DNA of 64,000 bases from Methanobrevibacter ruminantium M1 (GTDB lineage Archaea; Methanobacteriota; Methanobacteria; Methanobacteriales; Methanobacteriaceae). Shown in pieces: positions 55,278-63,126 of the stretch. A program made the position numbers and the translations under genes. The stretch spans positions 1,263,501-1,327,500 of the forward strand of contig NC_013790.1 in assembly GCF_000024185.1 (NCBI RefSeq). Reading direction: 5' to 3'. How positions within the stretch are numbered: position 1 is the first letter of the stretch; every line of letters begins with the position of its first letter. The notes under the pieces were generated by a model. That model was not told where the DNA came from. It did no database searches and saw nothing but the letters and a program-made list of their open reading frames with translations.

Positions 55278-55327
55278 TCAAGCTTTTTTCGCCTTCGGCG
55301 AAAAAACCTTGACCAAAATCTTATTTT
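55278..55327 (+). terminator. 3'-end hairpin element, copy 4 (after uppS)
   Basis: CAAGC-TTTTTTCGCC-TTC-GGCGAAAAAA-CCTTGACC. Compared with copies 2 and 3, one G-C pair of the stem is replaced by C-G, a compensatory change that keeps the helix. Starts two bases after the stop codon. Confidence 0.85.
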
Positions 55328-55492
55328 TGAACTCTTGTAATAGGATATTTAAAGTTTTTTAGACTTTTTTTTAAATTTTTTCACTAGTTTTCAATGCATT
55401 TTTTTTAAAAATAACGAGTAAAAACTATTTTTTCTTATAGTTTGGGATAAAGAATCAGATATTATTATTTTACAGCTTAAAGGGATGAAATT

Positions 55493-56254
55493 ATGATAGA
55501 TACCCATTGTCATATAGATTTTGAAGAATTCGACGAAGATAGGGAAGAGCTAATCAAAAGGGCTCAAGACAAGCTTAATGCAGTAATCAACTCAGGATAC
55601 AGTGTGGAAAGCAACAATAAGGTTCTAGAACTTTCAAAGGAATATAAGGATTTCATCTATCCTACATTTGGCTTTCATCCGGTTTCCTCTCAAAATTCTC
55701 CTGAAGAGGAGATAAGTGCAGCCCATAATCAGATCGTCACCCATCTGGATGATATTCTTGCTGTTGGAGAGGTTGGAATGGACTTCTATTACTGTACAGA
55801 CAAGGCCCTTAGGGCTCGCCAGCAAGAGATATTCATGGGATTTGTAGAGATTGCAAATGAATATAATGTTCCTCTATTAATCCATGGACGGGACTGTGAG
55901 AGAAAAATCTTCAATCTCCTAAATGACTATGATGACATTCCTAAAGTAATTTTTCACTGTTATGGAGGCAGTCTGAAGGTAGCAAAGAGAATATTGGATA
56001 AGGATGACTATTATATGAGCTGTTCAACCATGGTATGCTATAGCAAGCATCATCAGGAGCTTTTTAAAAACATTCCTCTAGAGAGGATTCTTACAGAGAC
56101 AGACAGCCCTTACCTTGCAATGACAAAGGAGGAGAGAAACGAGCCTGCCAATGTTGTCTATGCAGTTGAGAAATTAGCAGAACTTCATGAAACTGATGTA
56201 AGTGAGGTAGATGAACAGACTGAAAAGAATGCAAGATATGTGTTTGATATATAA
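55493..56254 (+). CDS. TatD-family metal-dependent hydrolase
   Basis: The amidohydrolase-fold enzyme of the TatD family has DTHCHID at the start (two metal histidines), GEVGMDFYY with the metal glutamate, LIHGRD, FHCYGGS and TETDSPYL with the final aspartate. Family members are 3'-5' exonucleases or general metal-dependent hydrolases in DNA repair. Length is 253 residues, as expected. AAAGGGATG precedes the ATG. It is followed by arfC after 133 bases and may be co-transcribed. Confidence 0.93.
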   Translation: MIDTHCHIDFEEFDEDREELIKRAQDKLNAVINSGYSVESNNKVLELSKEYKDFIYPTFGFHPVSSQNSPEEEISAAHNQIVTHLDDILAVGEVGMDFYYCTDKALRARQQEIFMGFVEIANEYNVPLLIHGRDCERKIFNLLNDYDDIPKVIFHCYGGSLKVAKRILDKDDYYMSCSTMVCYSKHHQELFKNIPLERILTETDSPYLAMTKEERNEPANVVYAVEKLAELHETDVSEVDEQTEKNARYVFDI

Positions 56255-56387
56255 TTTTAAAGTAAGGATTAATTAAATTGATAAGTGTTAATTATAATTA
56301 ATTTATTTACCTCTGAAATTAAGAATTGGTATATGATTTTTTGTTTATTTTTTTCTACGGATTAACAGATATTTAAGGCATGATAAT

Positions 56388-57068
56388 ATGAAACCTTATG
56401 TGATTTTAAATGCGGCTATGACATTGGATGGAAAGATAGCCACAAAGACAGGCAGCTCTGAGATTTCAGGCAAAGAGGACCTTGAGAGAGTTCACGAGAT
56501 AAGAAAGAAAGTTGATGGAATAATGGTAGGGATAGGAACTGTCCTTGCAGATGACCCAAGGCTTACAGTCCATAAGATTAATGCAAGAAAGGAAGATAAT
56601 CCAATCAGGATAGTTGTGGACAATAAGGCAAGGACTCCATTGAACTTCAGAATCTTGAATGATGATGCAGAGACTATCATTGCAGTGTCTTCCATTTGTG
56701 ATGAGAGAAATGAAAATTGTGATGAAGAGGCTGTAAAAAGAGCTAAAGAGCTTGAAAAAAGAGTGAATGTATTTTATTCTACAGGGGAAACTGTTGATTT
56801 GGTAGAATTTATGGAATATCTCTATGATTATGGAATCAAGTCAATAATGCTGGAGGGAGGATCCACCCTTAACTTTTCAATGATTCGTGATGGTTTGATA
56901 GATGAAGTTAAGATATGCATTGCTCCTATGATTGTTGGAGGAAAGGATTCTAAAACTTTCTTTGATGGAGATGGCTTTGATTATATGAAAGACGCTGTAC
57001 AATTGGAATTGATTAACAGCTTTCCATTAGGCAAGGACTTTATTATGGAGTATAAGGTTTTAAAATAA
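56388..57068 (+). CDS. arfC: 2,5-diamino-6-(ribosylamino)pyrimidinone 5'-phosphate reductase
   Basis: This archaeal RibD-C-type reductase takes the second or third step to riboflavin, FAD and the F420 deazaflavin, using NAD(P)H. The start MTLDGKIATKTGSS, the DGIMVGIGTVLADDPRLT loop and the IMLEGGSTLNFSMI NADPH-binding segment are diagnostic. 226 residues is the usual size, without the deaminase domain of bacterial RibD. Its last codons (encoding YKVLK and the stop) are copied four more times directly downstream. Confidence 0.93.
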   Translation: MKPYVILNAAMTLDGKIATKTGSSEISGKEDLERVHEIRKKVDGIMVGIGTVLADDPRLTVHKINARKEDNPIRIVVDNKARTPLNFRILNDDAETIIAVSSICDERNENCDEEAVKRAKELEKRVNVFYSTGETVDLVEFMEYLYDYGIKSIMLEGGSTLNFSMIRDGLIDEVKICIAPMIVGGKDSKTFFDGDGFDYMKDAVQLELINSFPLGKDFIMEYKVLK

Positions 57069-57270
57069 GTAAAAAGTCTATTGTTAATTTTAATGAAGTA
57101 TAAGGTTTTAAAATAAGTAAAAAGTCTATTGCTTAATTTTAATGAAGTATAAAGCCTTAAAATAAGTAAAATGTCTACTTTATTAATTAATGAAGTATAA
57201 AGCCTTAAAATAAGTAAAATGTCTACTTTATTAATTAATGAAGTATAAAGCCTTAAAATAAGTAAAATTT
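57047..57270 (+). repeat. 48-49 base tandem array made from the arfC 3' end
   Basis: Copies begin at 57047 (inside the gene), 57095, 57144, 57192 and 57240. Each contains GAAGTATAAGGTTTTAAAAT or its variant with AAGCCTTAAAAT, which is the last codons plus stop of arfC, followed by AAGTAAAA-GTCTA. The first two are nearly identical, as are the third and fourth. Confidence 0.9.
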
Positions 57271-57908
57271 TAAAAAATTGTGATAAAATTAGTAAAATAA
57301 GTAAATAGTAAATAATAAAAATAAAATTACGATTTTTAAGGTAAAAGCAAACAGTATTGTGTGTTGTGTTTGCATTTTACCCTTTTTTGATTTTTTGATT
57401 TTTTAATTGAGGTATCGTTGATTTACTTTTGATTTTTTCACCTCTAATCTTTTTTTCGATTTGATAGATTTTTTTCTTTTTTTTGATTTGTTTAAACTAG
57501 ATTGAGAGATTTTTATTTGATTTGTTAATTTTAGCAATGTTTTGAAAAAGATGATTTTAGTTTAATTGTCCATGCTAAAATATTTTTTTTTTAAATATTC
57601 TCAAATCTTTTTATTAATTTTCAGACTAAATATTGTTTATTTAATCAATATCAAAATTCGACTGCTTAATTAATTAGATTAGGGCTAACTAATACCTTGT
57701 TTTTTTATCGCTTTTTTATCTTTTTTATTTACCTCCTATTTGGAGATATTTAGGAATTTTTTTCTTTTTTTCTTTGGGTCGATAGTATTCATTTTTTACG
57801 AGTCGATTTTCGACGCGTGAGTTATCCTAAATATCAGTTGATTTATTATTTGTTTTAATAGTATATAACTGTTTTGATATATTCAAACATTTTTATATTA
57901 TACTAACA
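57271..57908. other. gene-free stretch with an 11-base inverted repeat
   Basis: No long gene is visible. GATATTTAGGA at 57745-57755 and its exact reverse complement TCCTAAATATC at 57825-57835 flank about 70 bases that also hold GTCGA-TTT-TCGAC (57802-57814). On the minus strand a very basic 18-codon frame (MNTIDPKKKRKKFLNISK) lies inside it, without a good ribosome binding site. Confidence 0.5.
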
Positions 57909-57978
57909 TTTAGGCACACCTAAACATTTATATATGATAAAAACATACTATATGTAAAGATATTTAGGTATGCCTAAA
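57909..57978 (+). promoter_or_regulatory. two DtxR-type metal operators around a TATA box
   Basis: TTTAGGCACACCTAAA (57909-57924) and TTTAGGTATGCCTAAA (57963-57978) are palindromes of the TTAGG-n4-CCTAA kind bound by DtxR/MDR1-type iron or manganese regulators. A TATA box (TTTATATATG) lies at 57927-57936 between them. Binding would block transcription of the small gene at 58102. Confidence 0.75.
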
Positions 57979-58101
57979 TTTTTAATAAGTCGGAAAAAAA
58001 TCAAAAAATAAAATAAGAATACTGTCATTAATCACTCCAAAACAAGGGCTTATTAGATTGCTGCTTAAATAGTCTTTTTAAATAATCTCGGAGGTGAATG
58101 T

Positions 58102-58200
58102 TTGGGAAGAAGCAAAAGTGGTATTTGTGGAAAGAAACAAATTAAACCCAACAAACGCGAAAGAAAAAGAGATCCTAAAGTAGTTTCCTTTAGGAGATGA
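58102..58200 (+). CDS. basic 32-residue micro-protein under metal-type operators
   Basis: The frame starts at TTG, 5 bases after a perfect GGAGGTG, and encodes GRSKSGICGKKQIKPNKRER after the initiator, then KRDPKVVSFRR. It is very basic with one Cys and no membrane segment. The strong ribosome binding site and the DtxR-type promoter upstream support a real gene. Two competing short frames overlap it but fit the ribosome binding site less well. Unknown family; RNA or membrane binding is possible from charge alone. Confidence 0.55.
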   Translation: MGRSKSGICGKKQIKPNKRERKRDPKVVSFRR

Positions 58201-58368
58201 ACTTTTACTGTCCTCTAAATAAAATAAAATATTAAGTATCTTCAGAACAAATCAAATCAAATCAAATCACAACACACATTATCCAAAATTTATTCACTAT
58301 GTATTAGACCAAATCTAATTAGAGGAAAAGTTGAGTTTTTATTCAAATCAAATCAAAATTAATCAGGC

Positions 58369-58398
58369 CAATCAAAAAGAATCGTTTCTTTTTGGTTG
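58369..58398 (+). terminator. 13-pair hairpin after the micro-protein
   Basis: CAATCAAAAAGAA pairs with TTCTTTTTGGTTG around a TCGT loop. It follows a patch of repeated AATCAAATCA and lies 170 bases after the micro-protein stop. No T run follows directly, so its role as terminator is uncertain. Confidence 0.5.
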
Positions 58399-58695
58399 CT
58401 GTCATTGATTATTAGATATTTTTTATAATTTTTACTAATTTTATAATTTTTACTAATTTTACAATTTTGTACTGTTTATTATAATTTTAATTAATTATTT
58501 TATGATTTTAGTCATAATGCAATGATTTAAATAATTTAAGAATCATATATTATTACATATTACATATATATTTAGGAATACATAACTTTTAGATGGCTAT
58601 TTTTAGTCTATTTTAAATTATTATTATGATAATCATTAGTTCTAATTATTATCCGATTAAAAAAAAAGAATTCTTTTAACAATCAAGGTGAAACT
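58399..58695. other. AT-rich spacer before the second micro-protein
   Basis: ATTTTTACTAATTTTATA is repeated at about 58427 and 58444. TATA-like ATTACATATATATTTAGG is near 58552-58573. No gene is visible. Confidence 0.4.
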
Positions 58696-58842
58696 ATGGG
58701 AAATATGGCTGAAGCAAGAAGAAAGATGCATGAAAGAGATGAGAGAATAAAAAAAGAAAATAAGTCTGATGTCAAGAAGATTAGAAATTTCTTCTTCGGA
58801 TGTTGTGATAATAAAGAAAAAAAGAAAGTAAAAGAGCATTAA
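58696..58842 (+). CDS. 48-residue highly charged micro-protein
   Basis: The frame encodes a mostly helical, strongly charged peptide (MGNMAEARRKMHERDERIKK then KKIRNFFFGCCDNKEKKK). A FFFGCC patch near residue 33 stands out: aromatic residues and two adjacent cysteines could bind a membrane, a lipid or a metal. AAGGTGAA precedes the ATG with correct spacing. It is not recognised. It shares the region with the metal-operator micro-protein, but they are 500 bases apart. Confidence 0.6.
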   Translation: MGNMAEARRKMHERDERIKKENKSDVKKIRNFFFGCCDNKEKKKVKEH

Positions 58843-58968
58843 ATTAAACTGAATTAGCTATTTTTTCAAAAACAATTAATTTATCTCTTTTTTAATAAAA
58901 AAATAGTGTTTTTCTTTTTTTTTAAAAATTATTCTTGTTTTAGTAAAAAAGAAAGTAAAATGGCTTAA

Positions 58969-59640
58969 TTAAATTTCAATGCCATTTCTCTTTAATATTT
59001 TTCTTGGATTGTCAATAGTTGCTTTTAGAATTTCCTCTTTGGTCATTCCAGCTCCTAATCCTATTTCAATTGATCTCTCAAAGGTAATAATGTCATCTGG
59101 AGAATGTGTGTCTGTATCTATGACAAGGTCATTTCCAACTTCCCTTGCAATGTTTGCAACATGACCGTTTCCAAGGCAGTGGCCTTTTCTTGCACTTATC
59201 TCTAAAGCCACATCGTTTTTCTTGGCTAACTCTGCTTCTTCTTTTGTTATGAGTCCTGGATGGCCTAAAATATCAATTTCCTTACAGTTTACTGCTGCAA
59301 AGTTGGTCCCTTCAACAACAGGCTCATTCAATGTCTCACCGTGGACTACAACTATCTTTGCACCAAGCTCACGAGCCTTCTCAGCAAGTGCAGGGATTGA
59401 TTCGGTAGGTGCATGGGTTATTTCAGCTCCTAAAACAACGGTAATATCCCAATTTGAATTTATGTCATCAATTGCAGCGCTGATTTCAGGGATTGTGTTA
59501 ATGTTTGAATAGTCAACATGATCTGTTATTGCAATTGCTTCATGTCCAAGTACTAAAGCTCTTCTAGCAAGTTCAGATGGCAATAGCTCTCCATCACTGA
59601 ATAAACTGTGCATATGTAAGTCAATTCTTTTATGAGTCAC
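58969..59640 (-). CDS. PHP-domain phosphoesterase
   Basis: The PHP (polymerase and histidinol phosphatase) fold shows the metal residues in order: [46 protein letters not shown] and [11 protein letters not shown]. Such enzymes hydrolyse phosphoesters such as histidinol phosphate; the exact substrate is not shown by sequence. The start is GTG at 59640, after TAGGAGA. It is transcribed leftwards, divergent from pantoate kinase. Confidence 0.9.
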   Translation of the reverse strand: MTHKRIDLHMHSLFSDGELLPSELARRALVLGHEAIAITDHVDYSNINTIPEISAAIDDINSNWDITVVLGAEITHAPTESIPALAEKARELGAKIVVVHGETLNEPVVEGTNFAAVNCKEIDILGHPGLITKEEAELAKKNDVALEISARKGHCLGNGHVANIAREVGNDLVIDTDTHSPDDIITFERSIEIGLGAGMTKEEILKATIDNPRKILKRNGIEI

Positions 59641-60069
59641 TTATATTTCTCCTAAAGTATTTTTAATCTGTAAAATCTTTATTTAATAATCTTAAATTAT
59701 TATTTTATTTTAATTTTCATTTCTAAAGATTGATTTGAAAATGGTCTTTTTTTTTAAAAAAAATTTTCATTTTAAAAAATTTGATTCGAAAATTATCTTT
59801 TTTTTTTAAAAATTTTTAAATAAAACCAAATTTATATTAGAAATAAGTTAAATATAGTTTATTAGTTAAATAATATAATTTTTATTCTTATAATTAATAA
59901 ATTTATTTTATTACTAATTAAATTAGTTAAAAAATTTATTTATTCATTAATTAAATGAGTTAAAAAATTTAAAAATCTTTTATTGATAATCGTAGAAAAG
60001 TTTATAGAGAATTGTTATAAAAGTCTAAAAGAATTGTATAATTCTATAAAAATTGTTAGAAGTGTTAAA
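59641..60069. other. divergent promoter region with 50-base repeat
   Basis: Two 50-base repeats (from 59712 and 59762) share AATTTTCATTT...GATT(T/C)GAAAAT followed by T and A runs. They lie between the divergent PHP and pantoate kinase genes. No gene is visible; the frame before 60070 is AT-rich and lacks a ribosome binding site. Confidence 0.5.
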
Positions 60070-61128
60070 ATGATTTCCGTATTTGTTCCGTCACATATCA
60101 CTGGCTTTTTTAGTATTCATGACAATCCAGATCCTTTATTGAAGGGTTCCTTAGGTGCAGGTGTCCTATTGGATAAGGGGGTAATTACAGAGATTGATTT
60201 TAAAGAGAATTTTGATTTAGGCGGTGTAAATGATAATGATTTGAATCTTGACTCTTTGAATTCAGATGAGTTATTAATTATAATCAATGGCAAAAGGGAC
60301 GAATATAATGAAGTAATCATTCTAAAAACCATACATCTAATGAAAAAAGCATTGGATAAAGAAGATATTTCCTTGTCCGGTGTGGTCATAAACCAAATAA
60401 TCCAGGTTCCTATAGGATGCGGATTTGGAACTTCAGCGGCTTCAGCACTTGGTGTGGCGATTTCAATCAATGAACTATTTGATTTGGGGCTTTCTCTTGA
60501 AGAGTGCGGCCAATTTGCCCATTTGGCTGAAGTTGAACTTGGAACTGGCCTTGGGGATGTCATTGCAGAGCTGTCAAAGGGAATTGTCCTTAGAACAACG
60601 CCAGGGGCTCCAGGATATGGGGAGGCAAAATCCATAGTTCCTCATGAGAAGACTGGCTTTGGAGTCTTTGAATCATTAAATGCTGATTTTTATATAATCA
60701 CAAAGTCTTTAGGTGAAATTTCAACAGCCTCTATCATAAGTGATCCTAAGCATAAGAAGCTCATTACTCAAGTGGGTGAGAAAACTGCTGAAGAGTTTAA
60801 TAAAAAGGATGATGGAATTGTCATAGGTTCCAAATTTAAAAATAAGTTCAATGTAGCTGTTGACAGCGAATTCAATGAAGAAGAAACCATTAAAAAGTTT
60901 ATGAAATCTTCTCTTTTCTTTGCTCGAAAGACAGGTTTAATCAGTGATGAGCTATTGGAATTGGTTCACAATCTCCATGGAAAGGTCATAGGAAGTTCTA
61001 TGGCAATGTTAGGGAATACATTATTTGCAATTGCTACAGAAGAGCAGAAATTAAAGCTTGAAGCGGAATATTATGGGGAATTTGATTTCTATAAATTAGA
61101 AACCGAAGGAATTCGTATAATCAAATAA
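60070..61128 (+). CDS. pantoate kinase (GHMP family)
   Basis: This archaeal enzyme phosphorylates pantoate on the way to coenzyme A, in place of bacterial PanC/PanK. SVFVPSHITGFFSI is the N-terminal strand, and the ATP loop is PIGCGFGTSAASALG. EVELGTGLGDVIAELSKGIV and RTTPGAPGYG are further family motifs. I start at the ATG at 60070 (352 residues) since the protein before it is not family-like. The start lacks a strong ribosome binding site. A 20-base piece of its 3' end is repeated 60 bases downstream. Confidence 0.92.
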   Translation: MISVFVPSHITGFFSIHDNPDPLLKGSLGAGVLLDKGVITEIDFKENFDLGGVNDNDLNLDSLNSDELLIIINGKRDEYNEVIILKTIHLMKKALDKEDISLSGVVINQIIQVPIGCGFGTSAASALGVAISINELFDLGLSLEECGQFAHLAEVELGTGLGDVIAELSKGIVLRTTPGAPGYGEAKSIVPHEKTGFGVFESLNADFYIITKSLGEISTASIISDPKHKKLITQVGEKTAEEFNKKDDGIVIGSKFKNKFNVAVDSEFNEEETIKKFMKSSLFFARKTGLISDELLELVHNLHGKVIGSSMAMLGNTLFAIATEEQKLKLEAEYYGEFDFYKLETEGIRIIK

Positions 61129-61208
61129 TAAATCTGGAGAATTTGATTTTTATAGGTGTAAACTGAGAAATTTATGTTATTAAGAAATAATAATTTATTT
61201 GGGGTGAA

Positions 61209-61745
61209 ATGATGATAAGATTAAGTTATGATATGCAGGTCTATAGAAAAGACTTAAGAGAAGTCCTAAAAAGAACAGACAATGTAGTTGAATTGGGATG
61301 TCATGTAGGCAAGACCAGTGAGCTTATTTTATACAAATTAACCACTGGCTCTCTTATTGGAATAGACAATAGTCCTGAAGCTGTTCAGCCTTTGGAAAGG
61401 CTTTCATTCCATCATGAAAACTTTACTCACATTATAGGGGATGTTCGCCGTCATGAGGTCTTAAAGGAAGTTACCGAACTCATAGGCCAATGTGATGTAT
61501 TGTCCATTGATTTAGGTGGAGGATATCATCCAGACACTGTCTTTAAAGTCTATTATATTTGGGCGTCTACCTTAAAGCCAAGGGATGTCTTGATTAGAAA
61601 TCAGGGATTGATTGACTTTGTCAATTCAGCAATAACTACAGAAGATATGATTTCAGAGCATGGCTGGCTTGAATCATGTGGAGATCAAGGAATTCCTCCT
61701 CAAATTAAGGAGTTCAGCTTATGGACAGATAAGTTGGATGACTGA
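61209..61745 (+). CDS. SAM-dependent methyltransferase-like protein
   Basis: The 178-residue protein shows a methyltransferase motif I (NVVELGCHVGKTSEL) and motif II (LIGIDNSPEAVQPL), then DVLSIDLGGGYHPDT at the place of the catalytic strand. It resembles small fibrillarin-like or conserved methanobacterial methyltransferases; no substrate can be given. GGGGTGA lies directly before two possible ATGs. It follows pantoate kinase by 80 bases on the same strand and is probably in one operon with it. Confidence 0.8.
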   Translation: MMIRLSYDMQVYRKDLREVLKRTDNVVELGCHVGKTSELILYKLTTGSLIGIDNSPEAVQPLERLSFHHENFTHIIGDVRRHEVLKEVTELIGQCDVLSIDLGGGYHPDTVFKVYYIWASTLKPRDVLIRNQGLIDFVNSAITTEDMISEHGWLESCGDQGIPPQIKEFSLWTDKLDD

Positions 61746-62143
61746 ACATTTATTTTGGTAAACTGTTTTTTAATCCTTTTTAAGATAATAATTTTAAATT
61801 ATTATTTTTTTTAATCAGCCCATTTTTTTATTCAGCTCATATTTTTTTTAATTTTTTTTTTTAATCAAGATACTATTTTTTTTAATTTTTTATTTAACCC
61901 AATCTTAATTTTTTCAATGATTTTTAAAGTTTTTTGCTAAAAAAGGTCAAAATAATAAATACTTTTATAAATTAGAAACTATATATAATTATTTAATATA
62001 TATTTTAATAATTTTTAAAATTAGTATTTTAAATATTTTAAATCGTTCAAAATGTCTGATTTTTAAAATATTTTATAATTAAATTACAAATAAGGTAATT
62101 TTTAATTATTCATTTATTTATGATTTTTATTAAGAGGATTAGC
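61746..62143. other. T-rich spacer before the second DUF4012-like gene
   Basis: Several TTTTTTTAAT blocks at 61795-61900 look like reiterated terminators. A TATA-like AACTATATATAATTATT near 61977-61993 would serve the gene at 62144. No gene is visible. Confidence 0.45.
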
Positions 62144-62860
62144 ATGAAAAGATCAAAAAAATTAATTATAGCAATTCTTGTTGTAATCCTTTTGGGATTA
62201 CTATTGGCAATTGCAGGATACTTCGTTGGTGGTCCTGACTTGTCACAAGAAAATAAAACCATTTTAGTCTTAGCTGCTGATAAATACGAGCAACCTAATG
62301 GTGGTTGTGATATGGCATACCTAGTTCGTTTAGAAAATGGTAGTTTAGCTAATTACACTCCTGTTTATCCTGGTGGAATGTATCACCCTTCACAATCAGC
62401 TCCTGGAAACCTTCAGGGCAATATGCTGCTTCACGATTGTCTGTGGAACGGAGTTGAAGACGGTATGCAATATGCTAAGGAGATTGTGGCATTCCATACC
62501 GGCGTTGAAGCTGATGCTGTTGTAGTCCTTTATGACGAGGGAGTGGACAATGTATTGGATTCCATCAGACCTATTGAGATTGATGGAGAGCCAACCAACC
62601 TAAGCGCAACTGACATCATTCGTGAAAACGATAATTATGCAGGTTATAAGGGTAACGAAGGTGTAACCGGAACCATGTCTAGGGCAGATGCTGTTATGGT
62701 ATTGGTTAAAGCGGTTTCCAAACAAGCTAAAGATCCTGCTAAAAAGAGCGCCATGTTGCATGCAGCTTTAGATGAGTACACTAAAGGAAATATTGTAATG
62801 ACTCCTAAAGGTTCTTTCACTCGTTTGCTTGCTACAAAAGGATTGGAAAGCTTTGCATAG
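62144..62860 (+). CDS. DUF4012-like (LytR-CpsA-Psr-related) membrane-anchored protein 2
   Basis: The 238-residue paralog of the protein at 49389 has the same layout: N-terminal membrane helix (KLIIAILVVILLGLLLAIAG), then ILVLAADKYEQPNGGCDMAY, NYTPVYPGGMYHPS, MQYAKEI, an Asp-rich centre, TMSRADAVMVLVKAV and a final YTKGNIVMTPKGSFTRLLATK. The start at 62144 follows GAGG at 6 bases; an ATG eight codons upstream has no such site. Family and likely envelope role as for the paralog; the two genes are 13 kb apart on the same strand. Confidence 0.65.
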   Translation: MKRSKKLIIAILVVILLGLLLAIAGYFVGGPDLSQENKTILVLAADKYEQPNGGCDMAYLVRLENGSLANYTPVYPGGMYHPSQSAPGNLQGNMLLHDCLWNGVEDGMQYAKEIVAFHTGVEADAVVVLYDEGVDNVLDSIRPIEIDGEPTNLSATDIIRENDNYAGYKGNEGVTGTMSRADAVMVLVKAVSKQAKDPAKKSAMLHAALDEYTKGNIVMTPKGSFTRLLATKGLESFA

Positions 62861-62869
62861 TTATTATAA

Positions 62870-62906
62870 TTCTTTAAAGAGTTTTTAATTCTTTAAAGAA
62901 CCTTTT
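62870..62906 (+). terminator. hairpin terminator after the DUF4012-like gene
   Basis: Two copies of the self-complementary TTCTTTAAAGA (62870 and 62889) can pair around GTTTTT, and CCTTTTTT follows. Confidence 0.6.
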
Positions 62907-63034
62907 TTATTTTTTATTATTTCTATTATTTAATTATCAACTTTTTTTATTAATTTTTATTATTTTTGATTTTCTGTTTTTCTTATTTTATTTAGTTTCT
63001 TATAATACGAACTAATTTATCCTTTAAAAAAATT

Positions 63035-63069
63035 AAGATACTATTTTTAAATGGTTTAAATAGTATCTT
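63035..63069. terminator. perfect 12-pair hairpin between convergent genes
   Basis: AAGATACTATTT (63035-63046) pairs with AAATAGTATCTT (63058-63069). It sits between the rightward DUF4012-like gene and the leftward flavoprotein and could end both transcripts. Confidence 0.65.
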
Positions 63070-63126
63070 TAGGGGTTATTTAATTTATTTTTTGCTTAAA
63101 TGATGAATGTCTGTTTTTGATTATTT

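Noticed and set aside
57770-57800. Minus-strand basic 18-codon frame with a stop followed by more codons, as possible stop read-through
   Set aside because: Weak start, composition driven by A-runs, and no evidence for pyrrolysine or suppression in this lineage.
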